DNA from: Streptomyces lateritius
Lineage (GTDB): Bacteria > Actinomycetota > Actinomycetes > Streptomycetales > Streptomycetaceae
DNA length: 64,000 nucleotides
Direction of reading: 5' to 3'
NCBI RefSeq assembly: GCF_014649715.1
Contig: NZ_BMTO01000001.1
Span: forward strand, 639,396 to 703,395
Shown: positions 17,171 through 25,174 of the stretch, piece after piece
How positions within the stretch are numbered: position 1 is the stretch's first letter
How the letters are laid out: every line of letters starts with the position of its first letter
Program-made: the position numbers and the translations under genes
The notes under the pieces: model-generated
What the model was told of the DNA's origin: nothing
Database searches by the model: none
The model's input: the letters and a program-made list of their open reading frames with translations, nothing else

Positions 17171-17884
17171 TCAGCGGATCTCCGAGACCAGGACCGTGAC
17201 CGCGGTGGCCTGCGGGGCGGTCGTGGTCACGGCCGTGCGGACGGCCCGGGCCACGTCCAGCGCGCGGTGCCCCACGCTCACCGCCACCTCCACCCGGAGC
17301 ACGCCCTCGCCGCGGTGCACCGGCGTGCCGAGCGCGTCGGTCAGGGCCGCCACGCCCTCCACCGCGAGGGCCGCGAGGGCGGCCGGATCCTCCGGCGCCG
17401 CCGGCGAGGTTCGCCCGGGTGGGGGAGCGGGGGCCGGAGAATCCGGCGAACCGGCCCCGCCCTCGGCGGGCCCCGCCTCGCGCGGTCCCTCGACGAGCCC
17501 CGTCACCCGCAGGTCCACCTCCACGACCGCGAGCCCCAACTCCGCCGCGGCGGCCGCGAACAGAGCCTCGCGCACCTCCTCGGCCAGGACCGGCAGGGGC
17601 CTCTCCGACGTCGCCGCGAACTCCGCCGCGATCCGCAGCGGACCCGGCGGCAACCCGCCCGGCGGTACGGGCAGCGGCGCTTCTGTGCCGGCCTTCACGA
17701 GCCCCACGCGCAGCGGCCCCGGGGTCACCCCTCGTACCGCCGTCGCGGCCCGCAGCAGCACCGTCCGCGCCGCGCGCTCCGCCAGCCAGGCGCCGTCGGC
17801 CGGCTCCCCGAGCGGGAGCAGCCGCCCCAGGCCGAGCCGCTCGCGCACCGCTGTCATCAAACCCGCCCCGGATGTGGTCTCCAT
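17171..17884 (-). CDS. hypothetical protein with two Asp23-like segments
   Basis: 237 residues if the ATG at 17884 is used; ATG at 17857 and GTG at 17929 are alternatives and none has a well-spaced ribosome site. Genes of this type are often labelled P10-like without functional support. I see two segments that resemble Asp23 domains: about residues 30-125 (ARTVLLRAATAVRGVTP ... VVEVDLRVTGL) and about 165-237 (ALAVEGVAALTDALG ... VTVLVSEIR), joined by a Pro/Ala/Gly-rich linker. It is divergent from the Asp23 operon, so a role in the same envelope-stress system is a reasonable inference. Confidence 0.65.
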   Translation of the reverse strand: METTSGAGLMTAVRERLGLGRLLPLGEPADGAWLAERAARTVLLRAATAVRGVTPGPLRVGLVKAGTEAPLPVPPGGLPPGPLRIAAEFAATSERPLPVLAEEVREALFAAAAAELGLAVVEVDLRVTGLVEGPREAGPAEGGAGSPDSPAPAPPPGRTSPAAPEDPAALAALAVEGVAALTDALGTPVHRGEGVLRVEVAVSVGHRALDVARAVRTAVTTTAPQATAVTVLVSEIR

Positions 17885-17977
17885 TCCTCCAGCCTGCCGC
17901 ATTCCCGGCGCGAGTCGGGGGAAGCGCACTTAATGTGGGCAAAGGAGTACGAAATCTCCTGAAAGGGATGAACGGCG

Positions 17978-18439
17978 ATGAACGAGAGCTCACACCCCGA
18001 TGACCCGACCGTGACCAGGCGAGGCGGCGGTGATCCGGCCTCCCGGGGCAGGACGACCATCGCCGACGGTGTGGTGGAGAAGATCGCAGGCCTCGCCGCC
18101 CGTGACGTCATGGGCGTCCACGCGATGGGCAGTGGCCTCTCCCGCACCCTCGGCGCCGTACGGGACCGGGTGCCGGGCGGAGGCGGAGCGAAGTCCGGCG
18201 TCACCCGCGGCGTGAAGGCCGAGGTCGGCGAGGTACAGACCGCGCTCGACCTGGAGATCGTCGTCGAGTACGGCGTCTCCATCTCCGATGTGGCCGGCGC
18301 GGTGCGCGAGAACGTCATCGCGGCCGTCGAGCGGATGACCGGCCTGGAGGTCGTCGAGGTCAACATCGCGGTCAGCGACGTGAAGCTGCCGGAGGAAGAG
18401 GACGAGGAGCAGCAGCAGCAGGAGTCGCGGCTCCAGTAG
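17978..18439 (+). CDS. Asp23/Gls24-family envelope stress protein
   Basis: 153 residues. The Asp23 core runs from RTTIADGVVEKIAGLAARDV through VEYGVSISDVAGAVRENVIAAVERMTGLEVVEVNIAVSDV. The C terminus is strongly acidic with a Glu/Gln run. Asp23 proteins coat the inner face of the membrane through the anchor AmaP and respond to cell-wall stress. First gene of a five-gene plus-strand operon that contains a second Asp23-like gene and AmaP. Confidence 0.93.
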   Translation: MNESSHPDDPTVTRRGGGDPASRGRTTIADGVVEKIAGLAARDVMGVHAMGSGLSRTLGAVRDRVPGGGGAKSGVTRGVKAEVGEVQTALDLEIVVEYGVSISDVAGAVRENVIAAVERMTGLEVVEVNIAVSDVKLPEEEDEEQQQQESRLQ

Positions 18440-18466
18440 CCGCATCCTCGGCGGAAAGGGCACAGC

Positions 18467-18658
18467 ATGAGCATGGCGGTGGTCGGCCTGTTGGCCGGAA
18501 TGGCCCTCGGCTTCGCCGGTTACTTCGGCGGCTTCGGGGCGTTTGTACTGGTCGCGGCCTTGGGCGCGGTCGGTTTCGTCGTCGGGCGCTTCGCCGACGG
18601 GGATCTCGAACCCGGAGACTTCTTCCGGGGCCGCGAGCGCGGCGAACGGCGGCGGTGA
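18467..18658 (+). CDS. small membrane protein of the Asp23 operon
   Basis: 63 residues: a Gly/Ala-rich hydrophobic hairpin (about 3-44), then a charged tail ending RGRERGERRR. This resembles the DUF2273-type small proteins regularly found between Asp23 genes. It ends 6 bp before the next gene, so it is part of the operon. Confidence 0.85.
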   Translation: MSMAVVGLLAGMALGFAGYFGGFGAFVLVAALGAVGFVVGRFADGDLEPGDFFRGRERGERRR

Positions 18659-18664
18659 GCGCGG

Positions 18665-19015
18665 GTGGCAGCCGACCCGGTGGGGGCCGCCGGCCGCGGA
18701 GCGACCACGATCGCCGACCGGGTCGTCGCGAAGATCGCCGCACAAGCCGCGCGGGAGGCGCTCGACGCCGTTCCGCCGGCCGGATCGCCGCCCCACGCCT
18801 CGGTCGTCGTGCACCGTGACTCGGTGCGGGTCTCGGTGAGTCTGGAACTCGACTACCCCTCCGACGTCGGCCGCCGGTGCGGCGCGGTCCGCAGCCATGT
18901 GACGCGACGTGTGAAGGAGTTGGTGGGCATGGACGTGCCGGAGGTGGCCGTCCACGTGGAACGGCTGCACTCCCCGCGCACCGCCCGAACGGCGGCCCGG
19001 GAGAGACTGAGATGA
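18665..19015 (+). CDS. second Asp23-like protein
   Basis: 116 residues from a GTG at 18665. A shortened Asp23 fold: GATTIADRVVAKIAAQAAREAL, a central beta segment VRVSVSLELDYPSDVGRRCGAVRSHVTRRVKELVGMDVPEVAVHVERL. It lacks the acidic tail of the first copy. Its TGA overlaps the ATG of the next gene (ATGA), proving tight coupling. Probably forms mixed assemblies with the first Asp23 protein. Confidence 0.85.
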   Translation: MAADPVGAAGRGATTIADRVVAKIAAQAAREALDAVPPAGSPPHASVVVHRDSVRVSVSLELDYPSDVGRRCGAVRSHVTRRVKELVGMDVPEVAVHVERLHSPRTARTAARERLR

Positions 19016-19650
19016 GCACGGAGAACGGCGCGGGGACGCAGACGGAGAAGGAGCCCGGGGCGGTGAGCGGCACCGTCCCCATGCTGAAGGAGACCTCGCC
19101 CGCGGGCCCCGCCCGCCGCTTCTGGGCCGCCCGCCGGATCCCGGCGGCCCTGCTGGCCGCCGCGATCCTCGCCGGCACGGGACTGCTGCTGTACGACGTG
19201 GCGGCGGTACGGGCCGAGCACACGGCCATGGCATGGCGGCGCTCCGTCGCCGACGGCCTCGCGACCGAACCCCTCGACAACGCCTGGGTCCTGACCGGCG
19301 CGGCCCTGTCCGTGCTCCTCGGCGTCTGGCTCCTCGTCCTGGCGGCCACCCCGGGGCTGCGCGCGGTGCTCCCCATGCGCCGCGACCACGCCGACGTGCG
19401 GGCGGGGCTCGACCGGGAGGTCGCGGAGATGACGCTCCGCGACCGGGCCATGGAGGTCTCGGGCGTGCAGTCGGTACGGGTACGGACGGGCCGCAGGAAG
19501 GCGGCCGTACGGGCCGTCTCGCACTTCCGCGAACTCGACGCCGTACGGACCGACCTGGAGACCGTGCTGGCCGACGGCATCCACGAACTGGGGCTCGCCC
19601 GCCCGCCCGCGCTGACGGTACGGGTGAGCCGGCCACGGAGGAAGGGGTAG
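19012..19650 (+). CDS. DUF6286-type membrane protein of the Asp23 operon
   Basis: 212 residues from the ATG at 19012; the longer open frame from 18877 overlaps the upstream gene and is rejected. Two transmembrane helices (about 40-62 and 95-118), followed by a cytoplasmic domain of about 90 residues with alternating beta and helix (MEVSGVQSVRVRTGRRKAAVRA ... ALTVRVSRPRRKG). The domain pattern echoes AmaP. Likely a second membrane component of the Asp23 layer. Confidence 0.85.
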   Translation: MSTENGAGTQTEKEPGAVSGTVPMLKETSPAGPARRFWAARRIPAALLAAAILAGTGLLLYDVAAVRAEHTAMAWRRSVADGLATEPLDNAWVLTGAALSVLLGVWLLVLAATPGLRAVLPMRRDHADVRAGLDREVAEMTLRDRAMEVSGVQSVRVRTGRRKAAVRAVSHFRELDAVRTDLETVLADGIHELGLARPPALTVRVSRPRRKG

Positions 19651-19653
19651 GGA

Positions 19654-20241
19654 GTGACGGTCATTCTCCGGCGGGTCAACCGCGTACTGCTCGGCCTCGC
19701 GGGGCTGCTGCTCGTCGTCCTCGGCGGGGCGGTGCTCGCGGCCGCGCTCGATCTGGCGGTGCCCTCGTGGTGGCCGTGGTCCGGCCCCTCCGACGTCCTG
19801 CTGAGCGAGGCGGACCGGACACGGTGGCGCGACGAGGGCTGGTGGTGGCCGGTGGTCATCGCCGTCCTCGGGCTCCTCGTCCTCCTGGCCCTGTGGTGGC
19901 TGATCGCCCAGTTCCGCCGGGCCCGGCTCGCCGAGGTCCTGATCGACAGCGGTGACGGGGAGGGCACCGTCGTACGGGGCCGGGCACTGGAGGACGTCCT
20001 GGAGGCGGACGCCGCCGCCCAGGACGGCGTGGCCCGCGCCCGCGTCTCCCTCACGGGCCGCAGTTCCGCCCCCCGCACCCGGGTGCGCCTGCTCCTGGAG
20101 CCCTACGCCTCCCCGGGCGCGGCCCTGAACTCCCTCACCACCGACGCCCTCGCCCACGCCCGTACCTCGACGGGCCTGCCGGCCCTGCCGACCGAGGCAC
20201 GGCTGCGCGCGGTCAAGCACCGGGCGCGCCGGGTCAGCTGA
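19654..20241 (+). CDS. amaP: alkaline shock response membrane anchor protein AmaP
   Basis: 195 residues from a GTG 4 bp after the previous stop. Two hydrophobic helices (about 10-35 and 65-85) flank a Trp-rich loop, as in AmaP, and a cytoplasmic alpha/beta domain follows. AmaP recruits Asp23 to the membrane. Closes the five-gene operon, with a long hairpin after the stop. Confidence 0.85.
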   Translation: MTVILRRVNRVLLGLAGLLLVVLGGAVLAAALDLAVPSWWPWSGPSDVLLSEADRTRWRDEGWWWPVVIAVLGLLVLLALWWLIAQFRRARLAEVLIDSGDGEGTVVRGRALEDVLEADAAAQDGVARARVSLTGRSSAPRTRVRLLLEPYASPGAALNSLTTDALAHARTSTGLPALPTEARLRAVKHRARRVS

Positions 20242-20258
20242 CCGGGCGGTTCGGTGAC

Positions 20259-20304
20259 GTGGCGCTTCGGCCGACCCGGCGGGGTGGGTCGGCCGACGTG
20301 CCAC
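20259..20304. terminator. long hairpin between amaP and the convergent SDR gene
   Basis: An inner 11-bp stem (20267-20277 with 20286-20296) is capped by an 8-base loop, and outer arms GTGGC (20259-20263) and GCCAC (20300-20304) extend it. Confidence 0.75.
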
Positions 20305-20308
20305 CGGG

Positions 20309-21064
20309 TCAGAATCCGTGGCGCGCGCCACCGTCCACCGGGAGCATCACGCCCGTCAGGTAGGAGGCCGCCGGGGAGAGCAGGAACGCGGCCGTCGTGC
20401 CGAATTCCTGGGGCGTGCCGTAGCGGCGGAGCGGGATACGGGACTCGTTGGCTGCGCGGGCGGCCTCCGCGTCGCCGGAGAGCGCGTCGAGCGAACGGAC
20501 CCGGTCGGTGTCGATCCGGTTCGGCAGCAGACCGACGACCCGGATGCCCCGAGGCCCCAGGTCGCCGGCGAGCGACTTCGCGAACCCGGCGAGGCCCGGA
20601 CGCAGGCCGTTGGAGATCGTCAGACCCTGGATCGGCTCGTGGACCGAGGCGGAGAGGACGAAACCGATGACCCCGCCCTCGGTCAGCGTCTCCGCCGCCG
20701 CCCGGGCCATCCGTACCGCGCCGAGGAAGACGGTGTCGAAGGCCGACGCCCACTCCTCGTCGGTGTTGTCGGCGCCGAAGCCCGGGGCGGGGCCGCCCAC
20801 ACTCACGAGGATGCCGTCGAAGCCCCCGAAACGGGACCGGGCCTCCGCGATCAGCCGCCCGGGCGCCGCCGGGTCGGCGTTGTCCACGGCGAGACCGGCC
20901 GCGCCCTCGCCCAGCTCGGCAACGGCCTCGGCGACCGAGGTCTCCTCACGCCCGCTGATCAGCACCTTCGCGCCCTCGGCCAACAGCGCCTCGGCCGACG
21001 CCCGGCCGAGCCCCCGGGTCGCGCCGGTCACCACGTACACACGGTCCTTCAGTCCAAGATCCAT
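20309..21064 (-). CDS. SDR-family protein with altered active site
   Basis: 251 residues, Rossmann fold with the cofactor motif TGATRGLG (residues 13-20), NADP-type. The conserved Ser is present in LSASVHEP, but the usual Y-x-x-x-K reads S-x-x-x-R in SNGLRPGLAGFAK when aligned on the following helix, so the normal proton relay is missing. C-terminal SYLTGVMLPVDGG is standard. It starts 4 bp after the GH15 stop and is therefore its operon partner. Reaction unknown. Confidence 0.85.
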   Translation of the reverse strand: MDLGLKDRVYVVTGATRGLGRASAEALLAEGAKVLISGREETSVAEAVAELGEGAAGLAVDNADPAAPGRLIAEARSRFGGFDGILVSVGGPAPGFGADNTDEEWASAFDTVFLGAVRMARAAAETLTEGGVIGFVLSASVHEPIQGLTISNGLRPGLAGFAKSLAGDLGPRGIRVVGLLPNRIDTDRVRSLDALSGDAEAARAANESRIPLRRYGTPQEFGTTAAFLLSPAASYLTGVMLPVDGGARHGF

Positions 21065-21068
21065 GCGC

Positions 21069-22853
21069 CTATCCTGCCGCTTCGTCCGGGCGCAGCGCGA
21101 GGGCGGTGCCCACGAGACCGACGTGGCTGAACGCCTGGGGGTAGTTCCCCAGCTGCCGCCGCGACACGGGGTCGTACTCCTCCGCCAGCAGCCCCACGTC
21201 GTTGCGCAGGGCGAGCAGCCGCTCGAAGAGCTCGCGGGCCTCGTCGACGCGCCCGGTCAGCCACAGCGCGTCGGCCAGCCAGAAGGAGCAGACGAGAAAC
21301 GTCCCCTCGCTGCCGGGGAGGCCGTCGACCGACCCGCCCTCGGTGCTGTAGCGACGGACGTACCCTTCGTGCGTCAGCTCCGCGCGGACCGCCTCCACCG
21401 TCCCCACCACCCGGGGGTCGTCCGGCGGCAGGAACCCGACCACCGGGATCAGCAGCGTGGCCGCGTCCAGCTCCCGCGAGCCGTACGACTGCGTGAACGT
21501 GTTGCGGTCCGGGTCGTACCCCTTCGCGCACACCTCCGCGTGGATCTCGTCGCGCAGCGTCCGCCACCGCACCACGTCCCCGCTCAAGGAGGGATCCTCC
21601 TCAAGGGTGCGCACCGCCCGGTCGGCGGCGACCCAGGCCATCACCTTCGAGTGGACGAAGTGGCGCCGCGCCCCGCGCACCTCCCACAGACCCTCGTCGG
21701 GCTCGCGCCAGGTCGACTCCAGGAACCCGAGCAGGCTCAGCTGGAGCTTCCAGGCGTGCCGCTCGGGAGGGATGCCCGCCTGCCTGGCCCGGTACAGCGA
21801 GTCCATGACCTCCCCGTACACGTCGAGCTGGAACTGATCGACGGCCGCGTTCCCGATCCGCACCGGCGCCGAGTCCGCGTAGCCGCGCAGCCACGGCACC
21901 GTCATCTCCGGCAGCCGCCGTTCGCCGGCCGGCCCGTACATGATCTGCAGGTCGGCCGGGTCGCCCGCCACCGCACGCAGCAGCCAGTCACGCCACGCCT
22001 CCGCCTCCTCGACGTACCCCGCCGAGAGCAGCGCGGCGAGCGTGAGCGTCGAGTCGCGCAGCCAGCAGGAGCGGTAGTCCCAGTTCCGTACGCCGCCCAG
22101 CTCCTCCGGCAGTGAGGTGGTGGGTGCGGCCACGATGCCACCCGTCGGTGCGTAGGTGAGCGCCTTCAGGGTGATCAGCGAGCGGAGCACCGCGTCGCGG
22201 TACGGGCCCTCGTAGGTGCACCGCGCCACCCACTCCCGCCAGTCGGTGAGCGAGTGCTCCAGGGCGTCGAAGGGGTCGACGAGGGCGGGACGCGGCTCGT
22301 GCGAGGGGTGCCAGGTGAGGACGAAGGCCACCTTCTCGCCCTCGGCGACGGTGAACGACGAGCAGGTGGAGAACTGCTGTCCCCACGTCTTCACCGGCGG
22401 CTCGCTGCGCAGCCAGACCGAGTCGGGGCCGGCGACGGCCACCCGGTGACCGTCGGTCCGCCGGACCCAGGGCACGATCGAGCCGTAGTCGAAGCGCAGC
22501 CGCAGCACCGAGCTCATCTCGACGGTGCCGCTGACGCCCTCCACGATCCGCATGACATCGGGCGCCTTGTCGCGCTGCGGCATGAAGTCGACGACCTTGA
22601 CGGTGCCGGTGCGCGTCTCCCAGTACGTCTCCAGGACGAGGGAGTTCTCGGCGTACTTCCGGTGGGTGCAGCGCGTGGCCCCCGGGGGCGCGATCCGCCA
22701 GTGGCCGTTCTCCTCGTCGCCGAGCAGCGCGGCGAAACAGGCGGCCGAGTCGAAGCGCGGCAGACACAGCCAGTCGATCGACCCGTCACGGCCGACGAGC
22801 GCGGCGGTCTGCAGATCGCCGATGAGGGCGTAGTCGTCGATACGTTGCGTCAC
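21069..22853 (-). CDS. glycoside hydrolase family 15 protein (glucoamylase/trehalase-like)
   Basis: 594 residues from a GTG start, the usual length. N-terminal beta-sandwich domain (starting RIDDYALIGDLQTAALVGRDG) and an (alpha/alpha)6 barrel from about residue 240. Conserved barrel blocks: GGVRNWDYRSCWLRDSTLTL, the catalytic-acid segment EPDEGLWEVRG (about 390-400) and LAEEYDP with the second Glu near the C terminus. Cytoplasmic, no signal peptide. Members hydrolyse alpha-glucosides, including trehalose in actinomycetes. Confidence 0.95.
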   Translation of the reverse strand: MTQRIDDYALIGDLQTAALVGRDGSIDWLCLPRFDSAACFAALLGDEENGHWRIAPPGATRCTHRKYAENSLVLETYWETRTGTVKVVDFMPQRDKAPDVMRIVEGVSGTVEMSSVLRLRFDYGSIVPWVRRTDGHRVAVAGPDSVWLRSEPPVKTWGQQFSTCSSFTVAEGEKVAFVLTWHPSHEPRPALVDPFDALEHSLTDWREWVARCTYEGPYRDAVLRSLITLKALTYAPTGGIVAAPTTSLPEELGGVRNWDYRSCWLRDSTLTLAALLSAGYVEEAEAWRDWLLRAVAGDPADLQIMYGPAGERRLPEMTVPWLRGYADSAPVRIGNAAVDQFQLDVYGEVMDSLYRARQAGIPPERHAWKLQLSLLGFLESTWREPDEGLWEVRGARRHFVHSKVMAWVAADRAVRTLEEDPSLSGDVVRWRTLRDEIHAEVCAKGYDPDRNTFTQSYGSRELDAATLLIPVVGFLPPDDPRVVGTVEAVRAELTHEGYVRRYSTEGGSVDGLPGSEGTFLVCSFWLADALWLTGRVDEARELFERLLALRNDVGLLAEEYDPVSRRQLGNYPQAFSHVGLVGTALALRPDEAAG

Positions 22854-22915
22854 GCTCTGGCGTGTTCCCGGAAGCGACGACGGTCAACCAACGGGGCGGC
22901 GGAGCGTGATGGGCG

Positions 22916-23740
22916 CTACACCGCGGCCGTGGCCGGTTCGGGGGTTTCCGGGGTGTCGCCGGTGCGGGCCGCGGCTTCGCGGTCGCGCTTCTCGCGGCGC
23001 ACCAGGACGACCCAGCCGACCGGCACACCGGCCGTGAAGAGCCACCACTGCACGGCGTACGCCATGTGCGCGCCGATCGAGTCGTGGTCGGGCTCGGGGA
23101 TCAGCTCCGGGGTGCCGCCGGCCGGCTCGGGGGCCGTCTGCTCCATATAGCCGCCGAGCACCTCACGGCCGAGGAGCTGGGACTGCTGCTCGCTGTTGAT
23201 CAGCATCACCTGACGGTCCGGTAGCCCCCGCAGGTCCTTGATGCCGCTGGCGCCGGTCGTCTCGTCGGCCTTGAGCCGGCCGGTGACGGTCACCTCGCCC
23301 TTGGGGGCGGGCGGCACCTCGGGGTACGCCTTCTGGTCGGGTGCGGCGGGGATCCAGCCGCGGTTGACCAGGACGACCCGGCCGTCCGCGAGGACGAGCG
23401 GGGTCAGGACGAGCACACCGATCCGGTCGTCGGCGTTGGTCCGGCGGCGGACGACGACCTCGTGCGCGGTGTCGAAGACGCCGGTGGCGGTGACCGTACG
23501 CCAGTAGTCGGCGCGCGGGACGGTGTGGCCGGGAGAGGTCAGCTCCTCGACCGCCGCCGGCTTCGCCCTGAGGTTGTCCGCGATCAGGGCGTTCTGGGCG
23601 ACCCGGCGCTCGTGCCGGTGGAACTGCCAGAAGCCCAGCTCGACCATCGTGGGGATCAGCACGAGGGCGATCAGGGTGAGGATCACCCACTGCCGGGACA
23701 ACAGGAAGCGGTACACCCCATGACCGTACAACTTGGTCAT
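22916..23740 (-). CDS. SURF1-family cytochrome oxidase assembly protein
   Basis: 274 residues from the ATG at 23740; a GTG at 23716 is an alternative and neither has a clear ribosome site. Two transmembrane helices, about 15-37 (WVILTLIALVLIPTMVELGFW) and about 225-245, enclose an outer domain. The family blocks GFWQFHRHERR, VLVNRGWIP and GAHMAYAVQWWLF are present. SURF1 helps assemble haem a3 into aa3 oxidase. A perfect 15-bp inverted repeat covers the start region. The extended C-terminal tail is Thr/Pro/Glu rich. Confidence 0.92.
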   Translation of the reverse strand: MTKLYGHGVYRFLLSRQWVILTLIALVLIPTMVELGFWQFHRHERRVAQNALIADNLRAKPAAVEELTSPGHTVPRADYWRTVTATGVFDTAHEVVVRRRTNADDRIGVLVLTPLVLADGRVVLVNRGWIPAAPDQKAYPEVPPAPKGEVTVTGRLKADETTGASGIKDLRGLPDRQVMLINSEQQSQLLGREVLGGYMEQTAPEPAGGTPELIPEPDHDSIGAHMAYAVQWWLFTAGVPVGWVVLVRREKRDREAAARTGDTPETPEPATAAV

Positions 23741-23749
23741 GGGGTGTAC
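23711..23749 (-). repeat. 15-bp perfect inverted repeat over the SURF1 start
   Basis: GTACACCCCATGACC (23711-23725) and its complement (23735-23749) surround a 9-base spacer. The repeat contains the annotated ATG and the alternative GTG. It could be an operator or an RNA hairpin that hides the start. Confidence 0.7.
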
Positions 23750-23783
23750 GCAGGGGGGTTCCGGTCCGCGCCGCGGCCCGGGC

Positions 23784-24017
23784 TCAGACGTGGTCGACGA
23801 TGCCCGCCTTTCCCTCCGCGCGGGCGCAGTGACCGCCGCAGTACCAGCTGCCCTCGACCTCGACGCCCTGGCCGATGATCTGGACCCGACAGTGCTCGCA
23901 GATGGGCGCCATGCGGTGGATGGCGCAGGAGAAGCAGTCGAAGACGTGCACGGCGCCCTGCGCGTGCACCTCGAAGGACATGCCGTAATCGTTTCCGCAG
24001 ACCTCACAACGTGCCAT
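23784..24017 (-). CDS. cysteine-rich zinc-ribbon-like small protein
   Basis: 77 residues with four cysteine pairs or near pairs: CEVC (4-7), CFSC, CEHC and CGGHC, plus several His. The spacing suggests two treble-clef or zinc-ribbon knuckles. Similar proteins are sometimes labelled prokaryotic metallothionein, without proof. It precedes the SURF1 gene on the same strand, and a role in metal handling is only a guess. Confidence 0.8.
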   Translation of the reverse strand: MARCEVCGNDYGMSFEVHAQGAVHVFDCFSCAIHRMAPICEHCRVQIIGQGVEVEGSWYCGGHCARAEGKAGIVDHV

Positions 24018-24071
24018 GCGCCACAGGGTGCTGCTCCGGGCGGGCGCGGGTCACGCGGCGCGCCCGGCACG

Positions 24072-25040
24072 TCACCCGTCTGCCGGGGCCACGTCCCGCA
24101 GCAGCTGGGTGAAGGCCGCCTCGTCGACGATCGGCGTGCCGAAGGACTTCGCCTTCACGGTCTTGGAGGTGGCGGCGTCGGGGTCGTTCGTGACCAGCAG
24201 GCTCGTCAGACGGGAGACGCTCGTGGCGACATGGAGCCCGGCCTCGACCGCCCGGTCCTCCAGGAGCTCGCGGTCGATGGACGTGTCGCCGGAGAACGCC
24301 ACCCGCATGCCCTGCTTGAGTGGTTTGTCCGCTTCGTAGCGTCCCGGGTTAGGGTACGGGCACGCCGGCCGCTTCCGTGACGGACGCCAGCCGTTCGCCT
24401 GGTACGAAGCCTGGTGACCGATCCGGGGCGTCGCCGGCGCGGACACCCACTCGGTCAGCGGCCGGCATTCGAGCAGTGGCAGCCGTACGTTCCGCTCCGC
24501 CGCCGCGTGCAGACTCGGCCGGAACGCCTCCGCCAGCACCCGCGCGTCGTCCAGCGCGTTGTGCGCCCGCTGCTGTACCACGCCGAAGTGCGCGGCGAGC
24601 GACTCCAGCTTGTGGTTGGGCAGCGGCAGCGACAGCTCCTTCGCGAGGGCGATGGTGCAGAGCCGCTGCCGTACGGGCGCGGTGCGCTCGGCACGCGCGT
24701 ACTCGCGGGCGATCATCGACCAGTCGAAGAGCGCGTTGTGTGCCACCAGGACCCGGCCGTCGAGCCGGGCGGCGAACTCGGCCGCGATCTCCGGGAAGAG
24801 CGGCGCGCCTGCCAGGACGTCGGTGGTCAGCCCGTGGATCCAGACCGGCCCGGGGTCCCGCTCCGGGTTGACGAGCGTGTACCAGTGGTCCTCGACGTCG
24901 CCCTGGGCGTCCAGCCGGTAGACGGCAGCCGACACTATCCGGTCGTCGCGGGCGAGTCCGGTGGTCTCCACGTCGACGACCGCGTACCCCTGTGGGTAGG
25001 CGGCCGGCCACGTCGCTGCTGTCGTACGGTCGTCGAGCAT
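24072..25040 (-). CDS. DEDDh 3'-5' exonuclease with C-terminal BRCT domain
   Basis: 322 residues from the ATG at 25040. The exonuclease domain shows ExoI VVDVETTG (about 20-27), ExoII HNALFDW and ExoIII RAHNALDDARVLAEAF, the DEDDh set found in DnaQ-like proteins. The C-terminal 90 residues (GMRVAFSGDTSIDREL ... FGTPIVDEAAFTQLL) form a BRCT domain that would tether it to other DNA repair factors. No ribosome site precedes the ATG, but a TATTCT -10 element (25054-25049) lies 8 bases before it, so the message may be leaderless. Confidence 0.92.
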   Translation of the reverse strand: MLDDRTTAATWPAAYPQGYAVVDVETTGLARDDRIVSAAVYRLDAQGDVEDHWYTLVNPERDPGPVWIHGLTTDVLAGAPLFPEIAAEFAARLDGRVLVAHNALFDWSMIAREYARAERTAPVRQRLCTIALAKELSLPLPNHKLESLAAHFGVVQQRAHNALDDARVLAEAFRPSLHAAAERNVRLPLLECRPLTEWVSAPATPRIGHQASYQANGWRPSRKRPACPYPNPGRYEADKPLKQGMRVAFSGDTSIDRELLEDRAVEAGLHVATSVSRLTSLLVTNDPDAATSKTVKAKSFGTPIVDEAAFTQLLRDVAPADG

Positions 25041-25048
25041 GGTCACTG

Positions 25049-25054
25049 AGAATA
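25049..25054 (-). promoter_or_regulatory. -10 element of the exonuclease gene
   Basis: TATTCT on the minus strand, 8 bases before the ATG at 25040 with no ribosome site between, suggesting a leaderless or nearly leaderless transcript. No clear -35. Confidence 0.4.
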
Positions 25055-25174
25055 CGGGCCCCCTCCGACAGTCCCGCCCCCCGGTGTCCCCTCGGGTGAC
25101 GGGTTTCGGTCACGGCCTCGACGCTTCCGGCACCGCGCGCGTGCCGCCTCGCCGGCCCGTCTTGTCGGCCCGCC

